Below are positions 17,186 to 26,440 of a stretch of 64,000 nt of DNA, piece after piece. Positions within the stretch are counted from its first letter, which is position 1, and each line of letters opens with the position of its first letter. The notes beneath the pieces were generated by a model that made no database searches, was not told where the DNA came from, and saw only the letters and a program-made list of their open reading frames with translations. A program made the position numbers and the translations under genes. The DNA is from Candidatus Hydrogenedentota bacterium (GTDB lineage: Bacteria > Hydrogenedentota > Hydrogenedentia > Hydrogenedentales > SLHB01), in NCBI GenBank assembly GCA_029552745.1, contig JAKPDK010000070.1, positions 248,001 to 312,000 of the forward strand, given 5' to 3'.

Positions 17186-19492
17186 ATGAAGAGAAATACG
17201 TCTGCCTGCAACGCATTGTTGTATTTTGTGTGTTTCTTCTTAATAGCGTTACCCACAATCTCTGAAAATGTTCCTTTAGCACCACTATGCCGAGAAGTGG
17301 ATTCCGACCATCCTTTGTTCATTTTCTCTGTGAAGAATGCGGGGGGCGTTGTTTCATCTCAAGACCTTATTGACGCATGGGAGACCTGTCCCGCAGAGCT
17401 GCAACCTTTTGCGGAAATATTGCTCCGGAAAACTACCAGCGGTTCTTCTAACGACTGCGTTGCAGAATACAAAACGGTGTTGGACGCCCTTCAACCCCTC
17501 AGCATTCCTATTGCACTTGTCATTTGCGAAAAAGAGCCGCGGTATAGGGTCTCAACGACCGCAATCGGCGACCTTTTAAATGACTATACTTGCATAAAGT
17601 CAGTCCTCGTCCGGGGTATTACATTTGATGAGTACTACCCATTTTTCGACTGCGAAGAAGACGTGCCTTTGCCTGATCTGCCTTGGTTACTGAATCTTTT
17701 AGACGTGGTACCTCAATATGGACGGCATGTGGTGATTGAGTTTGATGCCCTAAACATGTGCCGTATGATGTCCCATGCTGCGTGCAAATCTTTATACGAC
17801 AAAATACGTAGTCGAGCTAGTTACGTTCTGCCTGTTATCTCCTACCGAGGAACGCACCTTCTTCCCCAACTGTCCGCAGGCATGGGGTTTTGGCTCGAAG
17901 GCGCTGTGGCACAGTGGGGAGTAGCGCCTAGTTCTCAGTGGTACGTTGACGCCCGCTATATTGCCCCAGGTGTATTCGGCGTTCCAAGCGGTCCTGATTG
18001 TATGCCATCGGCCCTGTATAGGGCGATGATTTTGAACGGTACCATGATGGGTGCGTCGGTGTACCTCTTTGAACGTGCAGATGACCTTTGGAAAGGTGTT
18101 TCTTCTCGCACGTGGTCAGAGGCTATCTACCCAACCCTGCTGGATATCCTGTATAAACGTCTCGTGCCATCTCATGACCTCGTTCAGGAAAAAGCAAAGG
18201 TTGTCTATCAACTTGCCTTATCGCGTACGCCCGAAGATTTTCATTTTAACCTGCGAGACATCGATGCCGAATACGATCAAGGTCTTTTGCTATATGGCGC
18301 CTATGGTTTGGAGAAGCCCGGACAGGTTTCGGAAATCATTCCGAATTCAGGAAGACACTATTGGGTGCCTTTGGTCTCATCTTTTGCTCCCGCTGATGTT
18401 CTACAATCATTTACCCGCGTTGTCCAGCCTGGGATTTACAACACCGCGCAGTCTTGGACGGGATTTCTTGACCAGGTATACGAACCGGATGGCGAGGGGG
18501 CGGCATTTATTTGCCGGGTAGGTAGGGGTATTTATATATGGAACACCCGGGAGAATATGCCCGAGCCACAACGGTTTCGTATTCCTTCCGTACCTAGTCC
18601 AGTTCGGCAAATCGAAGCACGTCGGACTCCTGAAGGAGTGGTTTTGTCCTGGCCTTTTCGCGAGGGAGATGTAGGTTATAGGGTTTACAAAAGGATCTTG
18701 CCTGATACGCTGTTTCGGCGTGTGGTGGACGACCAAAGCGAACGGACATGGACCGATACCTCGGTAGGGCAAGGGGAAGAGGTGAGTTACTCGGTAACGG
18801 CTCTGACAAATGAGGAAGAGCCGTACGAGGGTTCGGTGTCTTTTGGTGAATACTTAGCTCTTAGCACGGTGGAAAGCCGTCTCGCAGAGGAAGTGGTTAT
18901 GGGGCCTCTGCTGGATACGGCGAAGAGTCGTCCCATCGAAACAAGCCCCCAATTGCTTCCTGTCCGGGAATCATGGTGGGATTCGGGTCAGGCTCTTAAC
19001 GATGCTCAAAAGGTAGTCGCTGAAGAAATTGCGCGTCGTATAGAATCCTTGGATACAGCCTTCGCTGGAGAAAACCTCGAAGGCGTCATGGATTTGTACC
19101 ATCCTGATTACTCCGATGCCCAGGGGTGGGGTCTTCAGTACGTACGACGTGCGTATCAGTGGTTTTTTGAGCGTTACACCCGCTGCAAGATGGCAAGACA
19201 AGTCCGAAATTGGCATTTTCCGGACGAAGAAACGCCGCAGGAAGTTGATGTCGTACTATATTGTCGTTTTTCAGGGGTTGCTGTAAGCGACGTGACCGGG
19301 AGGTTCGCAGACCAGGAAGCCTATTTTCCACGCACTGGGAATGGTGAAGTAAGGCTGACATTTACGAAGGACGCGGGGGATTGGCGCATTCGTTATACAG
19401 AACCTTCATTGCCGAATATGAAAGAGATTCTCAGCTTTTCAATCGGACCTTATGATCGGTTTGAATTGGGTGAGGATAAGTACCAAAATTAA
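17186..19492 (+). CDS. Secreted GH98-like / FN3 / NTF2-like multidomain protein
   Basis: A 768-residue exported protein: signal peptide at 1-26, then a large domain (about 35-450) whose end resembles the catalytic barrel of glycoside hydrolase family 98, with GASVYLFERADDLW, TLLDILYKRLVPSHDLVQEK and a trailing LLYGAYGLEKPG segment. A fibronectin type III-like domain follows (about 460-550, GVVLSWPFREGDVGYRVYKR). A C-terminal SnoaL/NTF2-like domain (about 640-755, FAGENLEGVMDLYHPDYSD) closes it. GH98 enzymes are endo-beta-galactosidases acting on complex glycans; if the match holds, this would be a glycan-degrading or glycan-binding protein. The GH98 match is my reading of motif pattern and could be a different TIM-barrel family. 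No other carbohydrate genes adjoin. Confidence 0.6.
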   Translation: MKRNTSACNALLYFVCFFLIALPTISENVPLAPLCREVDSDHPLFIFSVKNAGGVVSSQDLIDAWETCPAELQPFAEILLRKTTSGSSNDCVAEYKTVLDALQPLSIPIALVICEKEPRYRVSTTAIGDLLNDYTCIKSVLVRGITFDEYYPFFDCEEDVPLPDLPWLLNLLDVVPQYGRHVVIEFDALNMCRMMSHAACKSLYDKIRSRASYVLPVISYRGTHLLPQLSAGMGFWLEGAVAQWGVAPSSQWYVDARYIAPGVFGVPSGPDCMPSALYRAMILNGTMMGASVYLFERADDLWKGVSSRTWSEAIYPTLLDILYKRLVPSHDLVQEKAKVVYQLALSRTPEDFHFNLRDIDAEYDQGLLLYGAYGLEKPGQVSEIIPNSGRHYWVPLVSSFAPADVLQSFTRVVQPGIYNTAQSWTGFLDQVYEPDGEGAAFICRVGRGIYIWNTRENMPEPQRFRIPSVPSPVRQIEARRTPEGVVLSWPFREGDVGYRVYKRILPDTLFRRVVDDQSERTWTDTSVGQGEEVSYSVTALTNEEEPYEGSVSFGEYLALSTVESRLAEEVVMGPLLDTAKSRPIETSPQLLPVRESWWDSGQALNDAQKVVAEEIARRIESLDTAFAGENLEGVMDLYHPDYSDAQGWGLQYVRRAYQWFFERYTRCKMARQVRNWHFPDEETPQEVDVVLYCRFSGVAVSDVTGRFADQEAYFPRTGNGEVRLTFTKDAGDWRIRYTEPSLPNMKEILSFSIGPYDRFELGEDKYQN

Positions 19493-19909
19493 GGAGTCTT
19501 GAGAACTCGATCGAAATAGTTTTTTTAGGATTCTCGCGAAAAACCTCTTTGTGGGGTTAATGACGTTAGTTTCTCATGCCCTTTGAGTCGTCTGTGCCCG
19601 TTAGTGGCTGCCAACAAAAGGACAAAGAGGCGCGAACGACCGATGCTCAATCGAATTACGGGGTGAGGCAGAGTTTTTCGGATGAGCGGTAGGTGCGATG
19701 TGCATGGCGCCTCTTTGTCCGTTAGAACCTACATAAAAGCGTTTTTTGCAAACTGTTTCTTAGTTTGACCCCTTGTGGCCTATCTATCGTTACGTTTTCT
19801 ACGGAACTTCATCGGACTTGTTTTGTGCTTACGTTGGGTTTCTCGTACTCAAAACGTCCTTCTCTTGATCTTTCGAATGATTGGGCGAAACCTCTTTTAG
19901 CGTCTTTGA
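19493..19909. other. Intergenic region with a long inverted repeat, no gene seen
   Basis: Lies between two convergent genes. A plus frame at 19765-19971 has no ribosome binding site or recognisable domain and overlaps the end of the pseudopilin gene. The only structure is the inverted repeat at 19620-19720, annotated separately. Confidence 0.45.
19620..19720. repeat. Perfect 14-bp inverted repeat with 73-nt loop
   Basis: GGACAAAGAGGCGC (19620-19633) and its exact reverse complement GCGCCTCTTTGTCC (19707-19720) flank a 73-nt loop. GTTAGAAC follows the right arm and GCCAAC precedes the left arm. It could be the ends of a short degenerate mobile element, an RNA hairpin, or superficially an integron attC-like site, but the outer boxes do not match attC well and no integrase gene is present. 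Confidence 0.6.
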
Positions 19910-19942
19910 GAAGAGGGCGACCTGGGAGAGATCGCCCTCTTC
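19910..19942 (-). terminator. Hairpin downstream of the DUF1559 pseudopilin gene
   Basis: GAAGAGGGCGA (19910-19920) pairs perfectly with TCGCCCTCTTC (19932-19942), 14 nt past the stop of the minus-strand gene. There is no T run after the stem on the minus strand, so it may be a 3'-end stabiliser rather than an intrinsic terminator. Confidence 0.5.
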
Positions 19943-19955
19943 GAACAAGACAGCA

Positions 19956-21077
19956 TCATGTATTGCCGTAGCGGACGTAGGCTTCGCAAACGGGCCACAA
20001 GCGGTTGCCCCACGTGCCGGACGGATAGCGCGCAAATTCCACGTGCCCATCCATGAACAGGATGTTGGCGCCGCCGGGGATGTGGTTAAACTGCCACTGC
20101 TTCTGCATGGAGGACCCTTGGTGGACTTTCGTCAGGTCGTGCATCACGACGATGTCGGATTGAGCCGCCGTTGAAGCCGCTGGATTGTTGATGTCGGTGA
20201 TGAAGAACCGCTCAATCCCTTCCCGCAAGCGCATTAGATTGACCGTGGGCCCACCCGGCGTGACAGCCGTGTTTGGTGCGTCATTGATATTCGACGTCCA
20301 AGACGCAGGCCATAGGGTGACGGTCTTATCTTTATTGCGGTTAATATACTTCGTGTTTTGGGTAACACCGGCCGCATCGGTTCGTGTAGAGCGTGTCCAG
20401 AGACGGACGATTTCTTGGGCGTTCGTTGTGTTGGTAATCCATTCACCTTTGATGGCGAAGGGATAATACATGTAGGACCATGAGCTGCCACATGCCAACC
20501 AGGTTTGAGGGCCGTACCCTTTGTCATTGTGGATACTGGCTTGGAAGTTGGAATCGATCGGCACCATGAAGGCCTGCATGTTTGCTGCCTGATCTTTTGC
20601 CCATTGGAATGCCGGATTGATATTATCTGCTTGGAGCAAGGGGTGAGGGCCGGCGAAGAAGTCGTGCGGCCGATCATTGTCTGAAGGACATGCGAAAATA
20701 TTCATGTCATTCATATAATCCGGCCACAGTTCCTCCATGGCAATCTGGTCATAACTGCCGGGTCCCTCAGCGCTCGACCAATCCGACCTCGGATTTCCAG
20801 AGTAGTATCCGCCTTCGTCGAAGCTCGGCACGTAAGGTACTGTACTGAACCAATTCTTGTTCAAACCTCCAATACGATAGTTACGCGCTGGAAATAGCTT
20901 GTTCTCCGTAGAATGCATTTTCAGCACGAGGCCAAGTTGTTTCAGGTTGTTCTGGCAGCTGGCACGACGAGCGGCTTCCCGAGCGCGTGCTAACGCCGGC
21001 AACAAGATCGCCGCTAAAATGGCAATGATCGCGATCACCACCAGAAGCTCAATTAAAGTGAAGCCTTTCTTATGCAT
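19956..21077 (-). CDS. DUF1559-type prepilin-like protein (H-X-DG C-terminus)
   Basis: The 373 residues open with a type III signal [20 protein letters not shown], cut by prepilin peptidase after Gly; the hydrophobic helix then anchors the pilin. The body matches the DUF1559 group expanded in Planctomycetes, Lentisphaerae and related phyla, ending with the processing-associated motif [17 protein letters not shown]. In the named H-X9-DG motif nine residues separate His and Asp; here there are ten because of an extra Pro. Such proteins are thought to assemble at the cell surface; their role is unknown. A LacI-type regulator gene lies 160 nt upstream on the same strand. Confidence 0.9.
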   Translation of the reverse strand: MHKKGFTLIELLVVIAIIAILAAILLPALARAREAARRASCQNNLKQLGLVLKMHSTENKLFPARNYRIGGLNKNWFSTVPYVPSFDEGGYYSGNPRSDWSSAEGPGSYDQIAMEELWPDYMNDMNIFACPSDNDRPHDFFAGPHPLLQADNINPAFQWAKDQAANMQAFMVPIDSNFQASIHNDKGYGPQTWLACGSSWSYMYYPFAIKGEWITNTTNAQEIVRLWTRSTRTDAAGVTQNTKYINRNKDKTVTLWPASWTSNINDAPNTAVTPGGPTVNLMRLREGIERFFITDINNPAASTAAQSDIVVMHDLTKVHQGSSMQKQWQFNHIPGGANILFMDGHVEFARYPSGTWGNRLWPVCEAYVRYGNT

Positions 21078-21236
21078 GTCATTTTCCTCCGTTTTACCGG
21101 CATTAAGGACTAATCCGGTACACTTTTATTACAGTTACTAACCCCTCAACTTGAAATCTTGCTGTGGTTGGGCATTTGCCTGTCAGGCCCTGCGGTCTGC
21201 GGCGCCAAGACGCAAAGGCCACAACCTCAAAAGGCG

Positions 21237-22406
21237 CTATGAGATCTTGATGGCCACCTCCTTTCTTAATTCGGGAGTCGAGTCTTGTACGAGGTATTTA
21301 ATAAAGCTCTCTCCAAGCTGACACGACTCCCTTTCGTTGTACTGCCAAGGGATGACGACCTTTACAGGGTCTTTCACTTTTCCCTCGACAATATCAAGCA
21401 CCAAACGTGCGGCTTCTTCCCCTGCTCTGACATACGGGTACCGAAGAGCCGTTAGACTGGGAGATAGATAGGGGAAAATTGGGTCGTCGCCGATCACTAT
21501 TAGTTCCAGGTCCCGCGGACACACGAGCCCTCTTTCGTGCAAACACTCGATGAAATAATGGGCGACTTCGGGTCTGCCGATGATCATGGCCGTCGGCCTT
21601 GGCCATAGGTCGAAAAGACGCTCCACAAGCGCCTTGGTGGGTGTTTGTCCTAGACGTTCGGTGGGCATCAAGGCTGGGTCATAAGGGATTTCCGCCTCAT
21701 CCAGAGCGGTACGGTAGCCCTGACGCCTCAGCAAAGTTTCTAGAGGTGGGTCATTCGGGTGACAAATGAAACAGGCAATTCGATGGTGCCCCTTGGCAAT
21801 CAGAGCTTTGGTTAGGACGTAAAAGTCTTGGCAGTCATCAGGGGATACGGAAAATCCCGCGGGGTGTACGGGACTGGGACCCATCGTTACCAAAGGTACA
21901 CCGGCTGCGACCAGCTCAGTGTAAAAATCGTAGTGTTGGTTCGGTTCCACGTAGATGAGACCGTCAATGAAGTCAGGACATATATCTTTGGGGGCGTTGG
22001 GGTGGCCATAATCATGTTCCACCCGATTGAAGATATGAACTTCGTATCCCCTCATCTGAGTAATGTGTTGTACACCAGAGACCATTGCCCCAAACGAAAG
22101 CCAAGTGACTTCTCTATGTTCCAGCTGGCCGCTGGGCTCGGTAATCGGGAAATACATTCCAATGACGTGCGTCTTGGACATGGCTAGGCTACGGGCGAGT
22201 CGGTTAGGGCGGTATCCAAGTTCTTTGACGGCTTCGATGACCCTTTTTCGAGTATGTTCTGCGATAGGGAAAGCCAGTTCGCGGTTGTTGAGAATTCGCG
22301 AAACCGTGGAAGGGGTCACCCCAGCACGTCTTGCGACGTCCCTGATGGTTGCTCTTCTATGTCCTCCGTCTGAACCCGTAGTCATGATCCATAAAACCAT
22401 TTGCAT
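21237..22406 (-). CDS. LacI-family transcriptional regulator
   Basis: The N-terminal helix-turn-helix ATIRDVARRAGVTPSTVSRI and hinge-region GYRPNRLARSLA are textbook LacI/GalR features, followed by a periplasmic-binding-like effector domain with VIGMYFP, DGLIYVEP and LPTERLGQTPTKAL segments. Such regulators usually bind a sugar or related metabolite and repress nearby genes. The drawn start (22406) adds about 18 residues before the HTH; an ATG at 22385 is equally possible and closer to the family. Candidate operators: the CGGTTGC/GCAACCG inverted pair at 22425-22431 and 22460-22466, just upstream of its own gene, which would suit autoregulation. Downstream is the DUF1559 gene. Effector unknown. 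Confidence 0.92.
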   Translation of the reverse strand: MQMVLWIMTTGSDGGHRRATIRDVARRAGVTPSTVSRILNNRELAFPIAEHTRKRVIEAVKELGYRPNRLARSLAMSKTHVIGMYFPITEPSGQLEHREVTWLSFGAMVSGVQHITQMRGYEVHIFNRVEHDYGHPNAPKDICPDFIDGLIYVEPNQHYDFYTELVAAGVPLVTMGPSPVHPAGFSVSPDDCQDFYVLTKALIAKGHHRIACFICHPNDPPLETLLRRQGYRTALDEAEIPYDPALMPTERLGQTPTKALVERLFDLWPRPTAMIIGRPEVAHYFIECLHERGLVCPRDLELIVIGDDPIFPYLSPSLTALRYPYVRAGEEAARLVLDIVEGKVKDPVKVVIPWQYNERESCQLGESFIKYLVQDSTPELRKEVAIKIS

Positions 22407-22665
22407 AAAACAATGTTAAGCATACGGTTGCCACAAATGCTTGGTTACAATGCATTGCCGCAACCGATTGTATGTATCTTACAGCATCGTTTGGGTTTTG
22501 TCAAGAGGTTTTTTTCGCCTCTGGAACGTTTTCAGATCGGTTAGAATTAAGCCTGACGAAAGTGTCGAAGGGATTGTGTGAACGTTTATTGCAGAGAAAT
22601 CGGTTGTTTATCTTTGCTTTTATAGGATAGAATGCCTTGTTAAGGCGGAAAAAGGAGTCTTTAGA

Positions 22666-23733
22666 ATGCATAAATGCTATGCTACGGTGTTTTCGTTAGC
22701 TGTGTTGTCCCTGGCATGTAGCACGTCTTCTCCGGGATTCCGCACCATGTCCGAGTCGCAGAGTTTCACTTCAGCAAAAAAGGTTGAAATGGCTGAGGCG
22801 GAAGCGGCACTTCGGCAGGCGGCGCTTTCGGGCGTTTTAGGGACAAGCCCCTATGAGTTTTGCCTGGCGGAGGAATATCTGTTTTTGGCGCGGGAAATGA
22901 AGACGCGTGGGGATACGCAAGCGATGTATGATTACCTCGCGTTGTCTAAGGAAATGTCGGAGACCAGCCTACGCAAACCAGGCGTGGTATCACTCGACGC
23001 TGCGTCTTTGCCGTCGGATAGGGAGGCTTGCGAATCGGAGTTTGCGCGTCTAAAGGAATGTTATCTGTCAATAGATACGAACAAAGCGATTACAGTTGCT
23101 CCCATGCTATATGCGCGGCTGAAGGGTGCCCTGAGTTTGGCTGAATATGAAATTCAGGTAATGCGTTATAAACAGGCGGGTGAAGCGTTGGGTCTGGCAG
23201 GTGGTCACTTAAACGCCCTTTTGGCTCAGGACACGGACAGCGACGGGGTGGCCGATCTATTTGATGGAGCACCTTTAGCACCGGAAGACAAAGACGGGTT
23301 TGAAGATGAGGACGGTATACCGGACTTAGACAACGACCAAGATGGTGTGTTGGACGCCAATGATGTAGCGCCAAACACTCCAGAGACGAAGAATCGGTGG
23401 CATGATGAAGATGGTGCCCCGGATGAGTACCCAATTTTAGAGACGCTTTCTTTTGAGACGGGAAGCGACACCCTGTCTGGGGAATCAAAGGGGTACTTAC
23501 GTGGGTTGGCGATAGTTCTTGAGGAGTGGCCCTTACTGAAATTACGTATTGTGGGCTATCCTGATGCGAATGGGGACCCCCAAGGTAGTTTTGATTTGGC
23601 GCAACGTCGCTCCACGGCTGTCAGAGACTACTTGGCATCTGTCGGGCTGAGTTCCGGTCAGTTGGAAGTGGCTTTTTCCGAAGGGGGCGCGGACGGGGCT
23701 AATAAGTCCTGCGTGAGCTTGGAGTTCCGTTAA
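22666..23733 (+). CDS. OmpA-family outer-membrane lipoprotein with TSP3-type calcium repeats
   Basis: The 355 residues begin with a lipoprotein signal (lipobox LSLAC, Cys18). A helical region (about 35-180) precedes a block of Asp-rich repeats (DTDSDGVADLFDGAP, DEDGIPDLDNDQDGV, about 188-255) of the thrombospondin type 3 kind, which bind calcium. The C-terminal OmpA/MotB-like domain (about 260-355) has LSFETGSDTLSGESKGYL and FDLAQRRSTAVRDYLASVGL, the peptidoglycan-binding pattern. It probably links outer membrane and peptidoglycan. The AAAGGAG ribosome binding site fits ATG 22666. The gene precedes apbE by 46 nt on the same strand. Confidence 0.9.
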   Translation: MHKCYATVFSLAVLSLACSTSSPGFRTMSESQSFTSAKKVEMAEAEAALRQAALSGVLGTSPYEFCLAEEYLFLAREMKTRGDTQAMYDYLALSKEMSETSLRKPGVVSLDAASLPSDREACESEFARLKECYLSIDTNKAITVAPMLYARLKGALSLAEYEIQVMRYKQAGEALGLAGGHLNALLAQDTDSDGVADLFDGAPLAPEDKDGFEDEDGIPDLDNDQDGVLDANDVAPNTPETKNRWHDEDGAPDEYPILETLSFETGSDTLSGESKGYLRGLAIVLEEWPLLKLRIVGYPDANGDPQGSFDLAQRRSTAVRDYLASVGLSSGQLEVAFSEGGADGANKSCVSLEFR

Positions 23734-23779
23734 CAAGTCGTGTGAATAAGTGACACCTTTGGTTCGTCTTCTCTGTGAC

Positions 23780-24907
23780 ATGTTTTACCGTAAAGATATA
23801 CAACGGAAGTTGAAAGCAATCTTTTCAAACTTTTTTTTCCTAATCCTCCTCTTTATTCTCTTGAGTCCTGTTGGCTTGTCCGTTGAGAAAAATGAAAGTC
23901 CCTCTCGCTCTGCTGTTTCTACTGTGGAATATGACACGAACGGGGATCAAGGCGAATACTTTCGTTTTGAACATGGGGCTATGGCAACGACATTCGCCAT
24001 TACTTTTTACACGGAGAACAAGGGTACTCCACCGGACGACTTTGGCCGGCTGGCACAAGAGGCCTTTGACCTTATTGATGATATAGAGGGACGAATGAGC
24101 CGCTATCGTCCGGATAGTGAGATTACGTTTATCAATCATCGTGCTGTCCAAGAGCCTGTGCGGTTGTCGGCGGATCTCCTGGAGCTTGTTACCACAGTTC
24201 AGGTGATTTATAAGGACACACAAGGTGCTTTTGACCCGACAGTAGGTCCCTTGCTCAAGTTGTGGGGCTTTTATCAGAAAGACGGAATTTTGCCTGACCG
24301 CCATACTATTGAAGAAACCTTGGCATGTGTGGGCTTCGATAAGGTACAAATTAGCCCGAAAGAGAGGACTGTTTTTTTCACCAGAGAGGGTATGCAGTTG
24401 GACCTGGGGGGGATAGCCAAAGGATATGCGGTAGACCAGGTAGTGGCACTGCTCCGGCGGTACGGTATAAAGACGGCAGCTGTGGACGCCGGTACAAGTA
24501 GCATTTTTGTTTTGGGGGCGCCGATGGGGAAAATGGGATGGCGGGTTCGGTTGAGACATCCGTATGATCCAGCGCGTTTTGTTGCGGAAGTTACTCTAAA
24601 AGATGTCTCTTTTTCGGCTTCCGGACTGGGAGAACGTTATGTCGAAATAGACGGAAAACGGTATGGTCATATTTTCGATCCCAGGACAGGATTTCCGGTG
24701 GAGGGTTTTGCATCTACGGTCGCCATTGCTCCTTCGGCGACGGTAAGTGATGCGCTGAGCACAGCCTTTTTTGTAATGGGTATGGAGAATGTGATACAAT
24801 ATACTAGGAATCATCCGGACGTCCGGGCTATATTAGTGCCCAGGTCGGATTCAGGCGATTGTGAGGCCGTGTGGATAAACTTTTCGAAAAGCGAGGATCA
24901 ACCATGA
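23780..24907 (+). CDS. apbE: FAD:protein FMN transferase (ApbE)
   Basis: ApbE attaches FMN covalently to Thr/Ser of exported flavoproteins (RnfG, NqrC and FMN-binding-domain proteins) using FAD and Mg2+. The sequence has a membrane-spanning signal (FFFLILLFILLSPVGLS), then HGAMATTFAI, MSRYRPDSEI, AFDPTVGPLLKLWGFYQ, LDLGGIAKGYAVD, AVDAGTSSIFVLG, GHIFDPRTG and SDALSTAFFVMG, covering all conserved motifs. No lipobox Cys is visible. ATG 23780 is chosen; an in-frame GTG at 23750 is possible and neither has a clear ribosome binding site. Its stop overlaps the start of the next gene (ATGA). No recognisable FMN-binding target gene is nearby; the cytochrome at 26441 does not show the FMN-binding motif. 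Confidence 0.94.
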   Translation: MFYRKDIQRKLKAIFSNFFFLILLFILLSPVGLSVEKNESPSRSAVSTVEYDTNGDQGEYFRFEHGAMATTFAITFYTENKGTPPDDFGRLAQEAFDLIDDIEGRMSRYRPDSEITFINHRAVQEPVRLSADLLELVTTVQVIYKDTQGAFDPTVGPLLKLWGFYQKDGILPDRHTIEETLACVGFDKVQISPKERTVFFTREGMQLDLGGIAKGYAVDQVVALLRRYGIKTAAVDAGTSSIFVLGAPMGKMGWRVRLRHPYDPARFVAEVTLKDVSFSASGLGERYVEIDGKRYGHIFDPRTGFPVEGFASTVAIAPSATVSDALSTAFFVMGMENVIQYTRNHPDVRAILVPRSDSGDCEAVWINFSKSEDQP

Positions 24908-26331
24908 AGACAGAGGTGTCAAGAAGGGGATTTATTAAAACAGCCGGCGCGGCAACAGGTGTCATGCTGGCCACCGGGTTTTCTCCATTTTCCTATGCGC
25001 AAAATGAGAAGGTGCGCGTAGCGAGCATAGGTACAGGCGGCCAGGGTTCGTTTCATTTACGAGACGGATTATCCCGCGCCAATAACATCAAGATTATTGC
25101 TGTATGCGATGTTTACAAACCCCATTTGGAGGGTGGTTACAAGAATGCGGGTGGGGGCGATGTCAAAAAATATATGGATTACCGCGAGATGATAGAAAAG
25201 GAACAATTGGACGCGGTAGTCATCTCTACGCCGTTGGCGACCCACTACCAGATCACGATGGACTGTCTGGATGCGGGGCTTTACTGTTTTACAGAAAAAA
25301 CGATGTGTTTCACGATTGAGCAGTGTCGTGACGTCGTGAAGAAAGCCCATGAAAAGGGCCTGTTTGTTCAAGTAGGCCATCAGCGGCGGTACAATCCGGT
25401 GTATAACCATGCCCTGAAACTGGCTCGCGAAGAGGGAGTGCTTGGACGGATAACGCACATTGATTGTCAGTGGCATCGAAACAATGATTGGCGGCGGCCT
25501 GTTGACAAGAATTACGTGCTCTCTCCGGAGGAGAGTCGGTGGATTAAGGATTTGGAGCGACACCTGAATTGGCGGTTGTATCATGAGACATCGGGTGGGT
25601 TGATGACCGAACTTGGCACGCATGCTTTTGACGTGGTGAACTGGTTTCTTGGTGCGCGGCCGACTCGCGTGCATGGGTACGGTTCGCTCGATTATTGGCG
25701 TGATGGTCGGGACGTGTTCGATCATGTGAATGTGGTGTTTGAATACCGTGTTACCCCGGAATGTCCGGGATATCGAGAAATTGAGCCGAGGACCACACAG
25801 CAAAAGGAATACGGAAAATACAATGAGCCCTATAATGTCGGCGTGACGTATTCCAGCATTTGCACGAATATGAACCGTGGTGCGTCGGAATGTATCCAAG
25901 GTGACGAAGGAACGTTTGTTCTGGCGGAGATGATGACGCCGCGGTATTACCGGGAGCCGAATTCACGAGTGAAATGGGCGGAAAGCGGCGCTCGGGGTGC
26001 TGCAGAAGCCAACGCAACCATTATCAGTGAAGGTAAGACACTAACCATCAGTAACAAGGCGCAGACTGAATATGAGCCGATTCTAGTAGACACTGATAAA
26101 TCAGTAGATCAGATTCAGTTTGAGCATTTTGCCCGTGACATTCAAAAGGGTGGCCCGAAAAATGGTGCGGTGCCGCGTGCCAATGAGATGGTCGGTCTGG
26201 AATCGGCGATATGCGCTTTGGCTGCGGAAAAAGCGATGTGGGAGAGGTCGGAAGTCATTATTGACCCGAAGTGGTATGAGTTTGATTTCGAAACCCCGAG
26301 TACAACTCTGTACGGGCCTATCGAAGTCTAA
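24904..26331 (+). CDS. Gfo/Idh/MocA oxidoreductase, twin-arginine exported
   Basis: The 475 residues start with a twin-arginine signal (SRRGFIKTAGAATGVML). The NAD(P)-binding fold follows (VRVASIGTGGQGSFHLRDGL), then VISTPLATH and the characteristic FTEKTMCF; the usual EKP triad at this point is EKT here. The C-terminal Gfo/Idh domain includes SGGLMTELGTHAFDVVNWFLGA. Members oxidise sugars or cyclitols; export by Tat means folding with NAD(P) in the cytoplasm. Substrate unknown. The start ATG overlaps the apbE stop by 4 nt (GAGGATC upstream), so expression is coupled. The next gene is the cytochrome c/b fusion, 109 nt on. Confidence 0.92.
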   Translation: MKTEVSRRGFIKTAGAATGVMLATGFSPFSYAQNEKVRVASIGTGGQGSFHLRDGLSRANNIKIIAVCDVYKPHLEGGYKNAGGGDVKKYMDYREMIEKEQLDAVVISTPLATHYQITMDCLDAGLYCFTEKTMCFTIEQCRDVVKKAHEKGLFVQVGHQRRYNPVYNHALKLAREEGVLGRITHIDCQWHRNNDWRRPVDKNYVLSPEESRWIKDLERHLNWRLYHETSGGLMTELGTHAFDVVNWFLGARPTRVHGYGSLDYWRDGRDVFDHVNVVFEYRVTPECPGYREIEPRTTQQKEYGKYNEPYNVGVTYSSICTNMNRGASECIQGDEGTFVLAEMMTPRYYREPNSRVKWAESGARGAAEANATIISEGKTLTISNKAQTEYEPILVDTDKSVDQIQFEHFARDIQKGGPKNGAVPRANEMVGLESAICALAAEKAMWERSEVIIDPKWYEFDFETPSTTLYGPIEV

Positions 26332-26348
26332 ATAAATCCTCAAGGAAG

Positions 26349-26354
26349 TATAAT
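26349..26354 (+). promoter_or_regulatory. Candidate -10 element before the cytochrome gene
   Basis: A perfect TATAAT, 87 nt before the start codon and 17 nt after the stop of the previous gene. The corresponding -35 position reads GTCTAA, a poor match, so a regulator may be needed. A hairpin follows directly (26355-26393). Confidence 0.35.
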
Positions 26355-26393
26355 GCGCAGAAGGAGACGATGGGGCACTTGCCTTCTCCGCGC
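26355..26393 (+). promoter_or_regulatory. Leader stem-loop before the cytochrome gene
   Basis: GCGC-AGAAGG (26355-26364) pairs with CCTTCT-CC-GCGC (26382-26393), with a 2-nt bulge and a 17-nt loop. It has no T run, so it could be an mRNA structure element rather than a terminator. Confidence 0.4.
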
Positions 26394-26440
26394 GTGAGGT
26401 TTATAGCAGCGCTCATCTCGTAAAGAAAGGTGGAGAATGT

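Noticed and set aside
19613-19727. Integron attC site
   Set aside because: The outer boxes match the RYYYAAC/GTTRRRY consensus only partly, the arms lack the usual extrahelical bases, and no integrase gene is seen.
19765-19971. Plus-strand open frame of 68 codons
   Set aside because: Overlaps the end of the pseudopilin gene and its downstream hairpin; no start signals.
22521-22535. CTGGAACGTTTTCAG as a LacI-type operator
   Set aside because: The two halves are offset by one base from the family palindrome, and it lies nearer to the OmpA gene than to the regulator; too weak to annotate.
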